From Saprospiraceae bacterium (GTDB lineage: Bacteria; Bacteroidota; Bacteroidia; Chitinophagales; Saprospiraceae): a DNA stretch of 32,547 bases. Numbering within the stretch: the first letter of the stretch is position 1; each line of letters begins with the position of its first letter. This document shows, piece by piece, positions 16,088-24,780 of the stretch. Made by a program: the position numbers and the translations under genes. Location of the stretch: assembly GCA_018224445.1 (NCBI GenBank), contig JAGTVA010000027.1, positions 1 through 32,547 on the forward strand, written 5' to 3'. Under the pieces are notes generated by a model. It did not search any database. It had not been told where the DNA came from and worked only from the letters and a program-made list of their open reading frames with translations.

Positions 16088-19000
16088 TTAGTTTTTTACT
16101 GCCTTCCTGATCAATCGGTTATTGTTTCGGATAAATTCAATACTGTACATTCCGTTGGGCCATCCGGAAGTGCTGATTTCGACATCAATATGGCCTCCAT
16201 TCCCGACTCTGCTGTAGACCTCCCGTCCCTGCATATCCCTAATTGTCACAGTGGTAATACCGGAAGATAAAAATACGGCCTCAATACTTAAAACCTCACT
16301 TATCGGGTTGGGAAAAATATCCAAACTGTAGATATCCGGAATGAGATCGTAGGAAGATAAATCGTCGACCTCAAACGGCCCGAGCTCCGCTGTGCAACCG
16401 TTGGCATCCGTAAGGGTAAGGTAGTAATGCCCCGCATCCAAATCCTCTATATCCCGCGTAGTTTGCCCTGTGGACCAAAGGTAGGTATAGGGTGCAGTGC
16501 CGCCAGTAACCTCAATAATTATACTTCCTCTTTGATCGCCGGTCACCTCGGAAACATTCAATTCCGACAGCTCAATGGGCCCGGGTTCATTCACTTCCAC
16601 CTCCACTTCTTCACTCTGTCCAATATCGTCGGTAATGACAAGCGTATACATTCCCGCCTTCAAACCGTCAAGAACGTTTAGTGAGTCTCCGGTATTCCAC
16701 AAAAATTGAAAGGGAGCATTTCCCGTTGCTGCCACAAAAACATACCCATCACTTCCTCCGTGGCAACTCACGTGCTGGATATTGACGTGGTAATTGACAG
16801 TGGAATAAGCTACAATTACCGAGTCACAAAATTCAGCTGTACCGCAGTCGTTGGTAACGGTCAGGCAAACCTCATAAGTACCGTGGTGTAAATAAGTGTG
16901 CTGAGGACTGGAGGTATCCGAACTGTTTCCATCTCCAAAATCCCACTCCCATCGGTCGGGATTGCCCTGGGATAAATCTGAGAATACCACACTCAACTCA
17001 TCGGCTTCCATCGAAAAGTCTGCCTGGACATTGGCTAATCCTTCCTCTACCGTTACTTCCGCTGAATTAAGACAGCCCGTTTCTGTGTTGGAAATCGTGA
17101 GCAGATAAGTGCCGGGGGCACTCACTGTAGGGGTCAGGGTTTGGTACCCGGAATCTATAACCCCCTCGGAGGTTGACCACTCTATTTCGAATTCGGGACC
17201 ATGGTCCGATGCTGTGGCATCCAATTGAACAGAAGCCTGAAGACAGGTCAGTTCTTCGGATGGTGCAATACTAATGAAGGGCAAATTCCTGTCCTCCTCT
17301 ACCGCCAGTGAGGTCACAGAAATACATCCCATGGAGTGGTCTGTCACCTGAAAAGTGTAGGTACCCCCCTCTGAAACGGTTAATACAAGGCTGTCGGATA
17401 ACACCTCCCCTTCAAATGCCCAAAGGTAACTGATGTCCATGCCTTCAGCAGAACCCACTCCACTGAGGGTTACCTCTTCAGTCAGGCAGGTGAGCTTTTC
17501 GGGGGTATTGACCTGTATCTCCGGAAAATCTCCCTCCTGCTCCACTTCCACCGTGGAAACAGACCAGCAACCCGAAGGTTGATGAGTTACTTCCAGGGTG
17601 TAGTTTCCCGCAGCATTGACTGTGGCGATCAGTTCATCTTCACCCGACACTATATTTCCGCTATCGGTAGTCCAGCTATAGGTGTAGTCGGGGCCTTGAG
17701 AAGAAGCTGTCCCGTCGAGTTCAGTCTCCATACTCACGCAGGTAATCACCTGATTAGGTCCTGCTATAGCCATTGGGATATTCAGATTTTCACTTAACGT
17801 AATTTGATCGCTATCGACACATTCGGAATCCGGATCGGTAACCCACAGCACGTAGGTGCCGGGAGCATCAATCAGTGGGGTGGTGGTTTCTTCTCCTTCC
17901 ACTATATTTCCATCTGAAGTGGTCCATTCAAAGGAGAGTGACCCGGGACCAGAAGATTGCCCGCCATCGAGGTAGACCGAATCCTGATTACAGGGAAATT
18001 CAAAATCATCTTCAGAAATGACGGCTTGAGGAGAGGGTATATTTCCAATTTCCACTTCAGCAGATGCACTGCAATCGTTGTCGTCTACGACTTCAACCTG
18101 GTATAGCCCGGGAGGTAAATTTTGGTAGTTTTGGAGGGGATCAAGACCAAATCCGATATCGATTAGGTATTGGGGTGTTCCTCCCAGTATCACTATTTCG
18201 AGTGTCCCGTTATCCTCATCGCATTTGGCGTCTTCCACTGCTACCATCAGTTCGAGGACTTCAGGTTCCACCACCTCGATAATTTCCGTCTGCAATTCAC
18301 ATCCATTGGCGTCGGTAAGGGTCATGTAATAATCGCCTCCCGGGAGACTGGTAATTACCGGTGAGGTTTGACCGGTATTCCAAAGGTAGGAATACCCCGG
18401 TGTCCCTCCCCAACTGCTGAGGCTAATACTCCCTTCATTGTTGTGGGCACAGAGGTTGTGATTCACCTCATCAATCTCATATTCCAGTGCTGAAGAGGGA
18501 CCTTCTATTTCAATATCTGTAAGTACGATCTGTCTCTCATTCTGATCCTCGACCGTAACCGCATAGGTGCCCTGCCCAAGTCCGTATATATTTTGTCCGG
18601 AATTTCCGTTGCTCCAGGTGTAGGTAACTGTTCCATATCCCTCTTCATAAGAGGTTTCAATCGATCCATTCATATCCCCGAAACAGATTTCATCCTGAAT
18701 TTCATCAATTTCAACAGAAAGGGAACAGGAATTTATATAGGTTTCCATAATGCTTTTTGGTGGGGACCACAAATTCCCGGGTCGAAAAGTTTTTCTATCC
18801 GGACAGATGGCATAAACGGTTGGGTAACCGCTGACCTGATAGGCATTCCGCACCGAGACATTGGGCAAATTAATAATGGGATAGGGAGTTCCCGTAACCC
18901 AATCGCCCAGGGTGGATCCGGAGCAATTGACTACATCTCCGTAGAGACAGGCTAAGTTGGTGCCCATATCGGCCTCCAAAAAAAACACCATAATCTCATC

Positions 19001-19258
19001 GGTTCCGTCGGGACCGTACTCGTCGTACAAATCAGATAAAGCCCCGGAATTGTGATAATTCCAACAAATTCCACACCAGGTCGCTGAAAACTTGAGGTAA
19101 ACGGTTTTACCCTCATCGAGATAGTCGTAAAGCGTATGCGTCACACCGTTTATATCGGTCAATGTCCAATCCGGAGCAATTGAATTGCTGGGCAATTGTC
19201 CCCAGAGGGAAAAAACAAAGGACAAACTACAAAAGAGAGAGAGTATACCTTTTTTCAT
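16088..19258 (-). CDS. Secreted thioredoxin-fold protein with SprB and PKD repeats and T9SS sorting domain
   Basis: The chosen ATG at 19258 gives 1056 residues; the ORF-track start at 19267 is a GTG. A signal peptide (KKGILSLFCSLSFVFSLWGQ) precedes a TlpA/thioredoxin-like domain (about 22-180) with redox motif TWCGIC (Cys62, Cys65) and the cis-proline segment VSGYPTVYAI (Pro146). Approximate remaining order: three SprB-type repeats (190-385), four PKD/Ig-like modules each with a conserved Cys pair (for example LDGTASSQGPDYTYSWTT), one canonical PKD domain (WEWDFGDGNSS, HTYLHHGTY), two more SprB repeats, and a type A sorting domain (DIFPNPISEVLSIE) ending RKAVKN. It should cross the Sec and T9SS routes and act at the cell surface or outside. 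Disulfide exchange is inferred from the CxxC; the substrate is unknown. Confidence 0.85.
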   Translation of the reverse strand: MKKGILSLFCSLSFVFSLWGQLPSNSIAPDWTLTDINGVTHTLYDYLDEGKTVYLKFSATWCGICWNYHNSGALSDLYDEYGPDGTDEIMVFFLEADMGTNLACLYGDVVNCSGSTLGDWVTGTPYPIINLPNVSVRNAYQVSGYPTVYAICPDRKTFRPGNLWSPPKSIMETYINSCSLSVEIDEIQDEICFGDMNGSIETSYEEGYGTVTYTWSNGNSGQNIYGLGQGTYAVTVEDQNERQIVLTDIEIEGPSSALEYEIDEVNHNLCAHNNEGSISLSSWGGTPGYSYLWNTGQTSPVITSLPGGDYYMTLTDANGCELQTEIIEVVEPEVLELMVAVEDAKCDEDNGTLEIVILGGTPQYLIDIGFGLDPLQNYQNLPPGLYQVEVVDDNDCSASAEVEIGNIPSPQAVISEDDFEFPCNQDSVYLDGGQSSGPGSLSFEWTTSDGNIVEGEETTTPLIDAPGTYVLWVTDPDSECVDSDQITLSENLNIPMAIAGPNQVITCVSMETELDGTASSQGPDYTYSWTTDSGNIVSGEDELIATVNAAGNYTLEVTHQPSGCWSVSTVEVEQEGDFPEIQVNTPEKLTCLTEEVTLSGVGSAEGMDISYLWAFEGEVLSDSLVLTVSEGGTYTFQVTDHSMGCISVTSLAVEEDRNLPFISIAPSEELTCLQASVQLDATASDHGPEFEIEWSTSEGVIDSGYQTLTPTVSAPGTYLLTISNTETGCLNSAEVTVEEGLANVQADFSMEADELSVVFSDLSQGNPDRWEWDFGDGNSSDTSSPQHTYLHHGTYEVCLTVTNDCGTAEFCDSVIVAYSTVNYHVNIQHVSCHGGSDGYVFVAATGNAPFQFLWNTGDSLNVLDGLKAGMYTLVITDDIGQSEEVEVEVNEPGPIELSELNVSEVTGDQRGSIIIEVTGGTAPYTYLWSTGQTTRDIEDLDAGHYYLTLTDANGCTAELGPFEVDDLSSYDLIPDIYSLDIFPNPISEVLSIEAVFLSSGITTVTIRDMQGREVYSRVGNGGHIDVEISTSGWPNGMYSIEFIRNNNRLIRKAVKN

Positions 19259-19323
19259 AATCTTCACTTTTAATTAAACTCTAGTGTCAAGTCAAGAAAG
19301 AAAAAACAATAAAACAATCCAGG

Positions 19324-20661
19324 TCAACCTTTTAAATTTTGCATCCCTTTCATCATGTTTTGCATTCCCTTCCCTTTGCTCATCATGTGCATCATTTTTT
19401 TCATCTGGTGAAACTGCTTGATAAACATGTTTACCTCGTGCACACTTCTGCCGCATCCACCGGCTATGCGTTTTTTTCTGCTCATATTGAGCAGATCCGG
19501 GTTTCCTCTTTCTTCAGGGGTCATGGAGTGTATAATGGACTCCACTTTGGAAAAAGCCTTGTCGTCTATATCGAGATTTTTCGTCATTTTGCTCATCCCG
19601 GGTATCATAGACATCAGGCTTTTGAGGTCGCCCATTTTTCTAATTTGATTCAACTGACTCAAAAAGTCGTCGAAGTCAAATTTATTCTTTTTAATTTTCT
19701 TTTCGAGCTTTTTGGCCTCCGCCTCATCGAATTGCTCCTGGGCTTTTTCTACAAAAGAGACGATATCCCCCATTCCCAGTATTCGCTGGGCCATGCGCTC
19801 GGGATGAAATACATCCAGGGTGTCCATTTTTTCCCCACTGCTGACAAACTTGATGGGCTTGCCCACAGTGTATTTGATGGAGAGGGCTGCACCCCCTCTG
19901 GTATCGCCGTCGAGTTTGGTCAATACCACCCCGTTGAAATCTATTCTATCGTTGAATACCTTGGCGGTGTTCACCGCATCCTGACCGGTCATAGAGTCGA
20001 CCACAAAAAGCGTTTCCTGGGGGAGCAGCGACTTTTTCAGTGCCTCAATTTCATTCATCATATCCTCATCCACAGAAAGACGACCGGCCGTATCCACAAT
20101 AATCACGTCGTGGTGGTGCGTATTGGCGTGAACGATGGCATTGTTGGCAATTTCCACCGGATTTTTATTCTCGAGCTCCTTGTATACAGGCACATTGATC
20201 TGATCCCCGAGTACTCCGAGTTGATCGATGGCCGCAGGGCGATACACGTCACAAGCTACCAGCAGGGGACTCATCTTCTTTTTGGATTTGAGGTAATTGG
20301 CCAGCTTCGCACTGAAAGTAGTCTTACCACTACCCTGTAGACCGGCGACCAACACCACGGCGGGTTTACCCTTGACATCGAACTCAGCCGTTTCAGAGCC
20401 CATGAGCTCCACCAATTCATCCCTCACAATTTTCACCATGAGTTCTCCCGGCTTTACAGACTTCAATACATTTTTCTGTCCGAGGGCTTTTTCTTTTATA
20501 CTTTCCGTAAACTCCTTGGCTATCTTAAAGTTTACATCTGCAGCTACCAGGGCTCTCCTGATTTCTTTAACCGACTGAGCTACATTAATCTCGGTAATTT
20601 TGTGTTGTCCTTTGAGGAGGGAAAAGGCACCTTCCAGACGTTCATTTAGGCTATCGAACAT
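19324..20661 (-). CDS. ffh: Signal recognition particle protein Ffh (SRP54)
   Basis: Ffh binds signal sequences on ribosomes and, with FtsY, delivers nascent membrane proteins to the translocon. The 445-residue chain has the helical N domain (1-95) and the GTPase G domain with P-loop GLQGSGKTT (107-115), DVYRPAAIDQL, DTAGR and TKLDGD. A C-terminal M domain follows, rich in methionine (MKKMMHMMSKGKGMQNMMKG), with GGCGRSVHEVN replacing the usual SRP RNA-binding SGSGTSVQEVN-type segment. The SRP RNA-contact region therefore carries a Cys not usual in the E. coli protein. An exact two-part promoter lies upstream. Downstream, the thioredoxin-SprB gene starts after 65 bases, so partial co-transcription is possible. 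Confidence 0.97.
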   Translation of the reverse strand: MFDSLNERLEGAFSLLKGQHKITEINVAQSVKEIRRALVAADVNFKIAKEFTESIKEKALGQKNVLKSVKPGELMVKIVRDELVELMGSETAEFDVKGKPAVVLVAGLQGSGKTTFSAKLANYLKSKKKMSPLLVACDVYRPAAIDQLGVLGDQINVPVYKELENKNPVEIANNAIVHANTHHHDVIIVDTAGRLSVDEDMMNEIEALKKSLLPQETLFVVDSMTGQDAVNTAKVFNDRIDFNGVVLTKLDGDTRGGAALSIKYTVGKPIKFVSSGEKMDTLDVFHPERMAQRILGMGDIVSFVEKAQEQFDEAEAKKLEKKIKKNKFDFDDFLSQLNQIRKMGDLKSLMSMIPGMSKMTKNLDIDDKAFSKVESIIHSMTPEERGNPDLLNMSRKKRIAGGCGRSVHEVNMFIKQFHQMKKMMHMMSKGKGMQNMMKGMQNLKG

Positions 20662-21132
20662 ATCTTTTTACAAATTTGACCCAAAGATAAAACAATTAAA
20701 TGTGAAACCAAAAGATCGTTTTTCCGAAGGTCTTGAAATTGTTTAATTCCGGCAAAGCCAAAGATTAAAATAACATCGGCCTTTCACCTCTCGGATTTCC
20801 CCCAACCCCCGAGTCTACTTTGCCCTCAAATCGGGTATATTCCTCGCTTTCGAAATCGCATTCCACCAGCAATAGAACCCACCGTATCAGCATTTTTTGA
20901 AAATATAATTACCTGAATCATTCTGAAAGTGGGAGGCTTCGCACATCCACAAGAAGACGTCTGCCTCAGCGAAACTCATAAAAATACTCTCTGATTCAGT
21001 ACTATTTAGATTTTTTACTTATTATTACTCTGGAAATTTTGGTTTATTTTAGGAAAACTAACCCAAATAATTAAGTCAACTAATTTACCTGATATTAAAC
21101 AGGGCATTATATAGAAATTAAACTCTCTAGCC
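20662..21132. other. Intergenic region between ffh and the 21133 gene
   Basis: The 471 bases include the ffh promoter at the left. I looked for an SRP RNA (conserved GGAAGCAG-type loop) and found none. The GC-richer middle (20790-20890) holds no convincing ORF or strong hairpin. No clear TAnnTTTG element precedes the 21133 gene. Confidence 0.5.
20682..20712 (-). promoter_or_regulatory. ffh promoter (TTTG-N19-TATCTTTG)
   Basis: On the minus strand, TTTG (20709-20712) and TATCTTTG (20682-20689) match both parts of the Bacteroidota consensus exactly, with the expected 19-base spacing. The -7 element is 20 bases before the ffh ATG. This is the best promoter in the window. Confidence 0.75.
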
Positions 21133-21777
21133 ATGAAAAAAGTAATTATCAGTATTTTTTTATGGGGTGTATTGAGCACCTGGCTCACAGCTCAGAATTT
21201 CGAGGGTATTATTGTTTACGAACGAACTACCGATGGCGGTAGCCTGGCATTGAAAACTTATTACTTTGGAGATCAGAAAATTCGGACGGATACGCGTTTT
21301 ATTTTTGAAGACCATCACATGGATTATATTGCCATCTTTGATTTCAAAAACTACACCAATAAATATTTTTCCGATTCCGGTCATGGACCTTTCAGGCCCA
21401 TTGAAATCACTAAAAACAACATTGAATTGATGGAAGTACATCCGGACAGTATAAAGACCTTTTTGGGATTTGATTGTTATCTGATCGAAATTGAATTCGA
21501 AGTCGGTCCTTTCAGTACCTTTATGACCCAATCCAGATATCATGCCAAAGACCTTCAATTTTCTGTTCCGGAGGAGTGGATGCTGGATTATATTCAAATT
21601 ATTTCCGGTGACGATGGAATTGCGTTGTTTGTGGAAACAGACATTTCCAACGTTGATCCGGAGTTGGCGATGTTTTTACCCAAGAGTAGCTTTACTTATA
21701 ATGCGATCAAGGTAATACCTATGAAATTACCTGAGGATTTATTCCATTTTGAAGAACTGCTCGGGCGGCAGAATTAA
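21133..21777 (+). CDS. Exported protein of unknown function (DUF4412/GLPGLI-like)
   Basis: The 214-residue product has a clear signal peptide (KKVIISIFLWGVLSTWLTA, cleavage before QN). The mature part starts FEGIIVYERTT and continues with LKTYYFGDQKIRTDTRFI, a beta-rich pattern seen in periplasmic DUF4412 and GLPGLI-type proteins of Bacteroidota. These have an opening strand with F.G.I.Y followed by a strand describing a small polar ligand or lipid pocket. The resemblance is by eye and weak. No lipobox, membrane span or catalytic motif is visible, and there is no C-terminal sorting domain. The gene stands alone, convergent with the DUF3293 gene 9 bases away. Confidence 0.65.
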   Translation: MKKVIISIFLWGVLSTWLTAQNFEGIIVYERTTDGGSLALKTYYFGDQKIRTDTRFIFEDHHMDYIAIFDFKNYTNKYFSDSGHGPFRPIEITKNNIELMEVHPDSIKTFLGFDCYLIEIEFEVGPFSTFMTQSRYHAKDLQFSVPEEWMLDYIQIISGDDGIALFVETDISNVDPELAMFLPKSSFTYNAIKVIPMKLPEDLFHFEELLGRQN

Positions 21778-21786
21778 TTGCCGGTG

Positions 21787-22206
21787 TTATAACCATATCA
21801 ATGAAGGCCTTATTCCCACCCTGCCGTATACCAGAGCGCGCTGATGGAATAGATTTCCCAAATCGACCGCCTCCTGCAAATCAATGTTTACCACCCAAAA
21901 ACTCTGTTCGGAATCCCAATCTTCGCTTTTATCGGGCACCCCCAATCCCTTCCAATATCGGAAATCCCCTTCCTCCAAAAGTTTTTTCAAAGCACTGTTG
22001 CGCACTTTATTTTCAGTTTTATTTATCTTTTCTGACTGGGGATTCCAGGCGGTGATAAAGGCCCATGATTGAATTTGGTTCTCCTCACACCACCTTTCCA
22101 GGCGGGAGTTTTTTCGACCCAGACGGAAGGTCAAATCCAGCTCAGGCACCCGATAAGAGGTTTGATAATATGCTATAATTAACTTTTGATCACAATCAGT
22201 TTCCAT
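21787..22206 (-). CDS. DUF3293 domain-containing protein
   Basis: The 139-residue cytoplasmic protein is recognised by AFITAWNPQSEKINKTENKVRNSALKKLL (about residues 49-80), followed by a Gly-rich segment (GLGVPDKSEDWDSEQSFWVVNID), the core of DUF3293. Function of the family is unknown. The ORF track starts at 22227 with a GTG. The ATG at 22206 (METDCDQKLIIAYYQTSYRVP) places the domain start at the usual distance and is preferred. It is divergent from yidC with only 62 bases between them, so the yidC promoter overlaps its 5' region. Confidence 0.75.
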   Translation of the reverse strand: METDCDQKLIIAYYQTSYRVPELDLTFRLGRKNSRLERWCEENQIQSWAFITAWNPQSEKINKTENKVRNSALKKLLEEGDFRYWKGLGVPDKSEDWDSEQSFWVVNIDLQEAVDLGNLFHQRALVYGRVGIRPSLIWL

Positions 22207-22208
22207 AA

Positions 22209-22242
22209 TTTGGGTTATATGATTCACAAAATATTACCTTTG
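22209..22242 (+). promoter_or_regulatory. yidC promoter
   Basis: TACCTTTG (22235-22242) exactly matches TAnnTTTG. TTTG (22209-22212) lies 22 bases upstream, one base beyond the usual 19-21 spacing. The yidC ATG is 26 bases after the -7 element. It probably drives the whole yidC to M1-peptidase gene run. Confidence 0.6.
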
Positions 22243-22268
22243 CAAAATTACATTTTTAAGAGAGAATA

Positions 22269-24185
22269 ATGGATAGAAATACAGCTATAGGCATTGTATT
22301 GTTATTTATACTTTTTGTGGTTTGGGTGATGATTAACTCCCCTACTCAGGAAGAACTGGAACAGCAACGAATCGAGTTGGAACAACAGAGGTTATTGGAA
22401 GAGGCCGAGGTGGCTGACACCTTGATCAGTCCAATGGAAGCAGAGGCCGATACCCAGGTGAGAGAGGAAGTTATCCGCGACACTGCCGCTGTTACTTCAC
22501 CGGATACCACCGCGCGAATTCAACAAATGAGAGCGCTGCACGGTCCATTTGCTGCCGCTGCTTTGGGTAAAGAAGAACAAACCGTGTTGGAAAACGATTT
22601 GGTGCGTATTGTTTTTTCCAACCGCGGGGGACAGATCAGAGAGGTATGGATCAAAAACTATCTGAGGTCTTTTCTCAGCGAGGACAATGAAGAACTTCGG
22701 GATTCCCTCTTTATGATGGACCACGAGCGAAATCGCTTTGAGTACTTCCTGCAGTTGCGTCAAAACAACATAATGGTCAATACCGGTGAATTGTATTTTG
22801 ACACCCAGCTTAACGGAAATACGCTCACCTTTCGATTGCCGGCAGAAAATGGAGGTTATTTTGAACAGCGATACACTTTGCCCGACGATACCTATGCATT
22901 GGATTATGAATTGAATTTTGTCAACCTGCAAAATACCCTGGTCAATGATCCCGCTCCCGTTTCTCTAAACTGGATAAATTACCTGAATAAACTCGAACAA
23001 AACACAGGTTACGAGAGGTACTTCTCCACTGTTTACTACAAGGCAGAATCGGATCGATCCAGTTACTGTTCCTGCCGGGGCGACGATACGGAAAACAAGG
23101 ACGACACACCCCTGCGTTGGATTTCCCACGCCAATCAGTTTTTCAACAGCAGTTTGGTCGCTGAGCAACCATTTTACGGTGGATTTATGGAGACCGTTAT
23201 GCTGGACGAAGAGGCAGATGAACTCAAGTTACTGCGGAGTCGATTGGATATTCCCATTTCGATGGGCAGCCAGTCCACCTTCAATATGACTTTTTACATA
23301 GGACCTAATGAATTCGACAGATTGCAAGCCATCGGGCACGAACTCACGGATATTGTGCCCTTTGGATGGAGTATCTTTGGAACGATCAACCGATGGGTTA
23401 TTCGCCCGTTGTTTTCCTTTCTTTTTCAAGTGATTGGACATCCGGGCATGGTAATATTGGTACTGACTTTTATAGTAAAATTAGTCCTCTATCCACTGAC
23501 TTATAAAATGCTTTACTCTCAGGCCAAAATGGGTGCCCTCAAGCCTCATATGGAAAAATTGAGAGAGAAATTAAAGGGCGACCAACAAAAACTTCAAATG
23601 GAAACCATGAAGGTGTACAGGGAGTTTGGGGTGAACCCTCTAGGGGGTTGTATGCCCATGGTCCTTCAAATGCCCATTTGGTTTGCCCTCTACCGGTTTT
23701 TTCCGGCCTCCATTGAATTCCGGCAGGCCTCCTTTTTATGGGCTTCTGATTTATCTTCCTACGACTCCATCGTATACCTCGGATTCAATATCCCCTTTTA
23801 CGGAGCGCATGTGAGTTTGTTTACCCTGCTTTGGGCCGGGACTACGGTATTGTACACCTATTACAACACCAAGCACATGGACATGAATGCGGTTAACCCC
23901 ATGATGAAAAATGTGCAGTACTTTATGCCGATCATGTTTCTCTTCTTTTTCAATAGTTTTGCTGCTGGATTAACTGCTTATTTATTTTTTAGTAATATCT
24001 TTAACATCGGCCAGATCATCGCCACCAAGAACTTTATTTTTGACGACTCAAAAATAAGGGCCAAGCTGGAAGAAAACAAGAAGAAACCCAAGAAGAAGGG
24101 AGGTTTCCAGGCCCGGCTGGAAGAAGTGCTTAAAGAACAGCAACGAGTGGCTGAAGAGCGCAAAAAGAAAAAATCAAAAAAATGA
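22269..24185 (+). CDS. yidC: Membrane protein insertase YidC/Oxa1
   Basis: YidC inserts membrane proteins, alone or with SecYEG. The 638-residue chain has TM1 at about 5-22, an acidic, Gln-rich linker, and a large periplasmic beta domain (about 110-350). The conserved insertase core then follows (about 365-600), with LYPLTYKMLYSQAKMGALKPHMEKLREKLKGD, the FGVNPLGGCMPMVLQMPIWFALYRFF segment and FAAGLTAYLFFSNIF. The basic tail (KKPKKKGG to KKKKSKK) is typical of Gram-negative YidC and can contact ribosomes. The stop overlaps the next start (ATGA), showing translational coupling. It heads the plus-strand operon. Confidence 0.97.
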   Translation: MDRNTAIGIVLLFILFVVWVMINSPTQEELEQQRIELEQQRLLEEAEVADTLISPMEAEADTQVREEVIRDTAAVTSPDTTARIQQMRALHGPFAAAALGKEEQTVLENDLVRIVFSNRGGQIREVWIKNYLRSFLSEDNEELRDSLFMMDHERNRFEYFLQLRQNNIMVNTGELYFDTQLNGNTLTFRLPAENGGYFEQRYTLPDDTYALDYELNFVNLQNTLVNDPAPVSLNWINYLNKLEQNTGYERYFSTVYYKAESDRSSYCSCRGDDTENKDDTPLRWISHANQFFNSSLVAEQPFYGGFMETVMLDEEADELKLLRSRLDIPISMGSQSTFNMTFYIGPNEFDRLQAIGHELTDIVPFGWSIFGTINRWVIRPLFSFLFQVIGHPGMVILVLTFIVKLVLYPLTYKMLYSQAKMGALKPHMEKLREKLKGDQQKLQMETMKVYREFGVNPLGGCMPMVLQMPIWFALYRFFPASIEFRQASFLWASDLSSYDSIVYLGFNIPFYGAHVSLFTLLWAGTTVLYTYYNTKHMDMNAVNPMMKNVQYFMPIMFLFFFNSFAAGLTAYLFFSNIFNIGQIIATKNFIFDDSKIRAKLEENKKKPKKKGGFQARLEEVLKEQQRVAEERKKKKSKK

Positions 24186-24721
24186 CGACAACCAATCGAG
24201 TATTTCAGGTTTTATTATTCGCCATGATGTGCAGTGCATTGACGGTAGTTTCGTGCAATCGAAAAGCTGCTGACGGTTCTCAGGCGGAAGGCGACCAGGT
24301 GGAGGAGGGGTGGACTGTTTCCGAAAATCAAACTGCAGTTGCTTCTTTCAGGAGAACGGGATGTTTTGGACAATGCCCCATTTACAGAGTCTCCTTTTAC
24401 GCGAATGGAATTGCCAAATACAAGGGCGAAGCGCACGTAGATTACCCCGGAGATTACGTGGGAATTTACGACAGGGATCGCTTGAAGGAAATCATTGATT
24501 TTGCAGAAAAAAAAGGATTTTTTGAAATGGAGGACTCCTACCCTGTAGATGATCGCTACTACATTCCGGACATGTCTAATACCATCACCATGCTCAGTAC
24601 AGACCAACAGACCAAAACGATCAATCACAACAACTACGGCCCGGATGAATTAAAAGAAATTGAGAATAAACTTCAGCGTTTGGTTTATTCAATTGTTTGG
24701 CAGGGTATAACAACTAAATAA
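24182..24721 (+). CDS. DUF6438 lipoprotein
   Basis: The 179-residue protein has a lipoprotein signal (VLLFAMMCSALTVVSC, lipidated Cys near residue 25). The mature part carries FRRTGCFGQCPIYRVSFYANGIAKYKGE, where TGCFGQCPxY is the hallmark of DUF6438. The two Cys may form a disulfide or bind metal; no enzymatic role is known. It starts inside the yidC stop codon (ATGA overlap), so it is translated with yidC. A periplasmic or outer-membrane location is expected. gpsA follows after 59 bases. Confidence 0.8.
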   Translation: MTTTNRVFQVLLFAMMCSALTVVSCNRKAADGSQAEGDQVEEGWTVSENQTAVASFRRTGCFGQCPIYRVSFYANGIAKYKGEAHVDYPGDYVGIYDRDRLKEIIDFAEKKGFFEMEDSYPVDDRYYIPDMSNTITMLSTDQQTKTINHNNYGPDELKEIENKLQRLVYSIVWQGITTK

Positions 24722-24780
24722 TTTAGTCGATGCTGGAGGTGATGAATGTGCCAAAATATTTCAACTAATCTCTGGACCCC

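Noticed and set aside
19339-20340. 333-aa His-rich plus-strand ORF
   Set aside because: Antisense shadow of ffh, whose motifs are unmistakable.
20690-21132. SRP RNA (ffs) next to ffh
   Set aside because: No conserved tetraloop or GGAAGCAG-like segment found on either strand.
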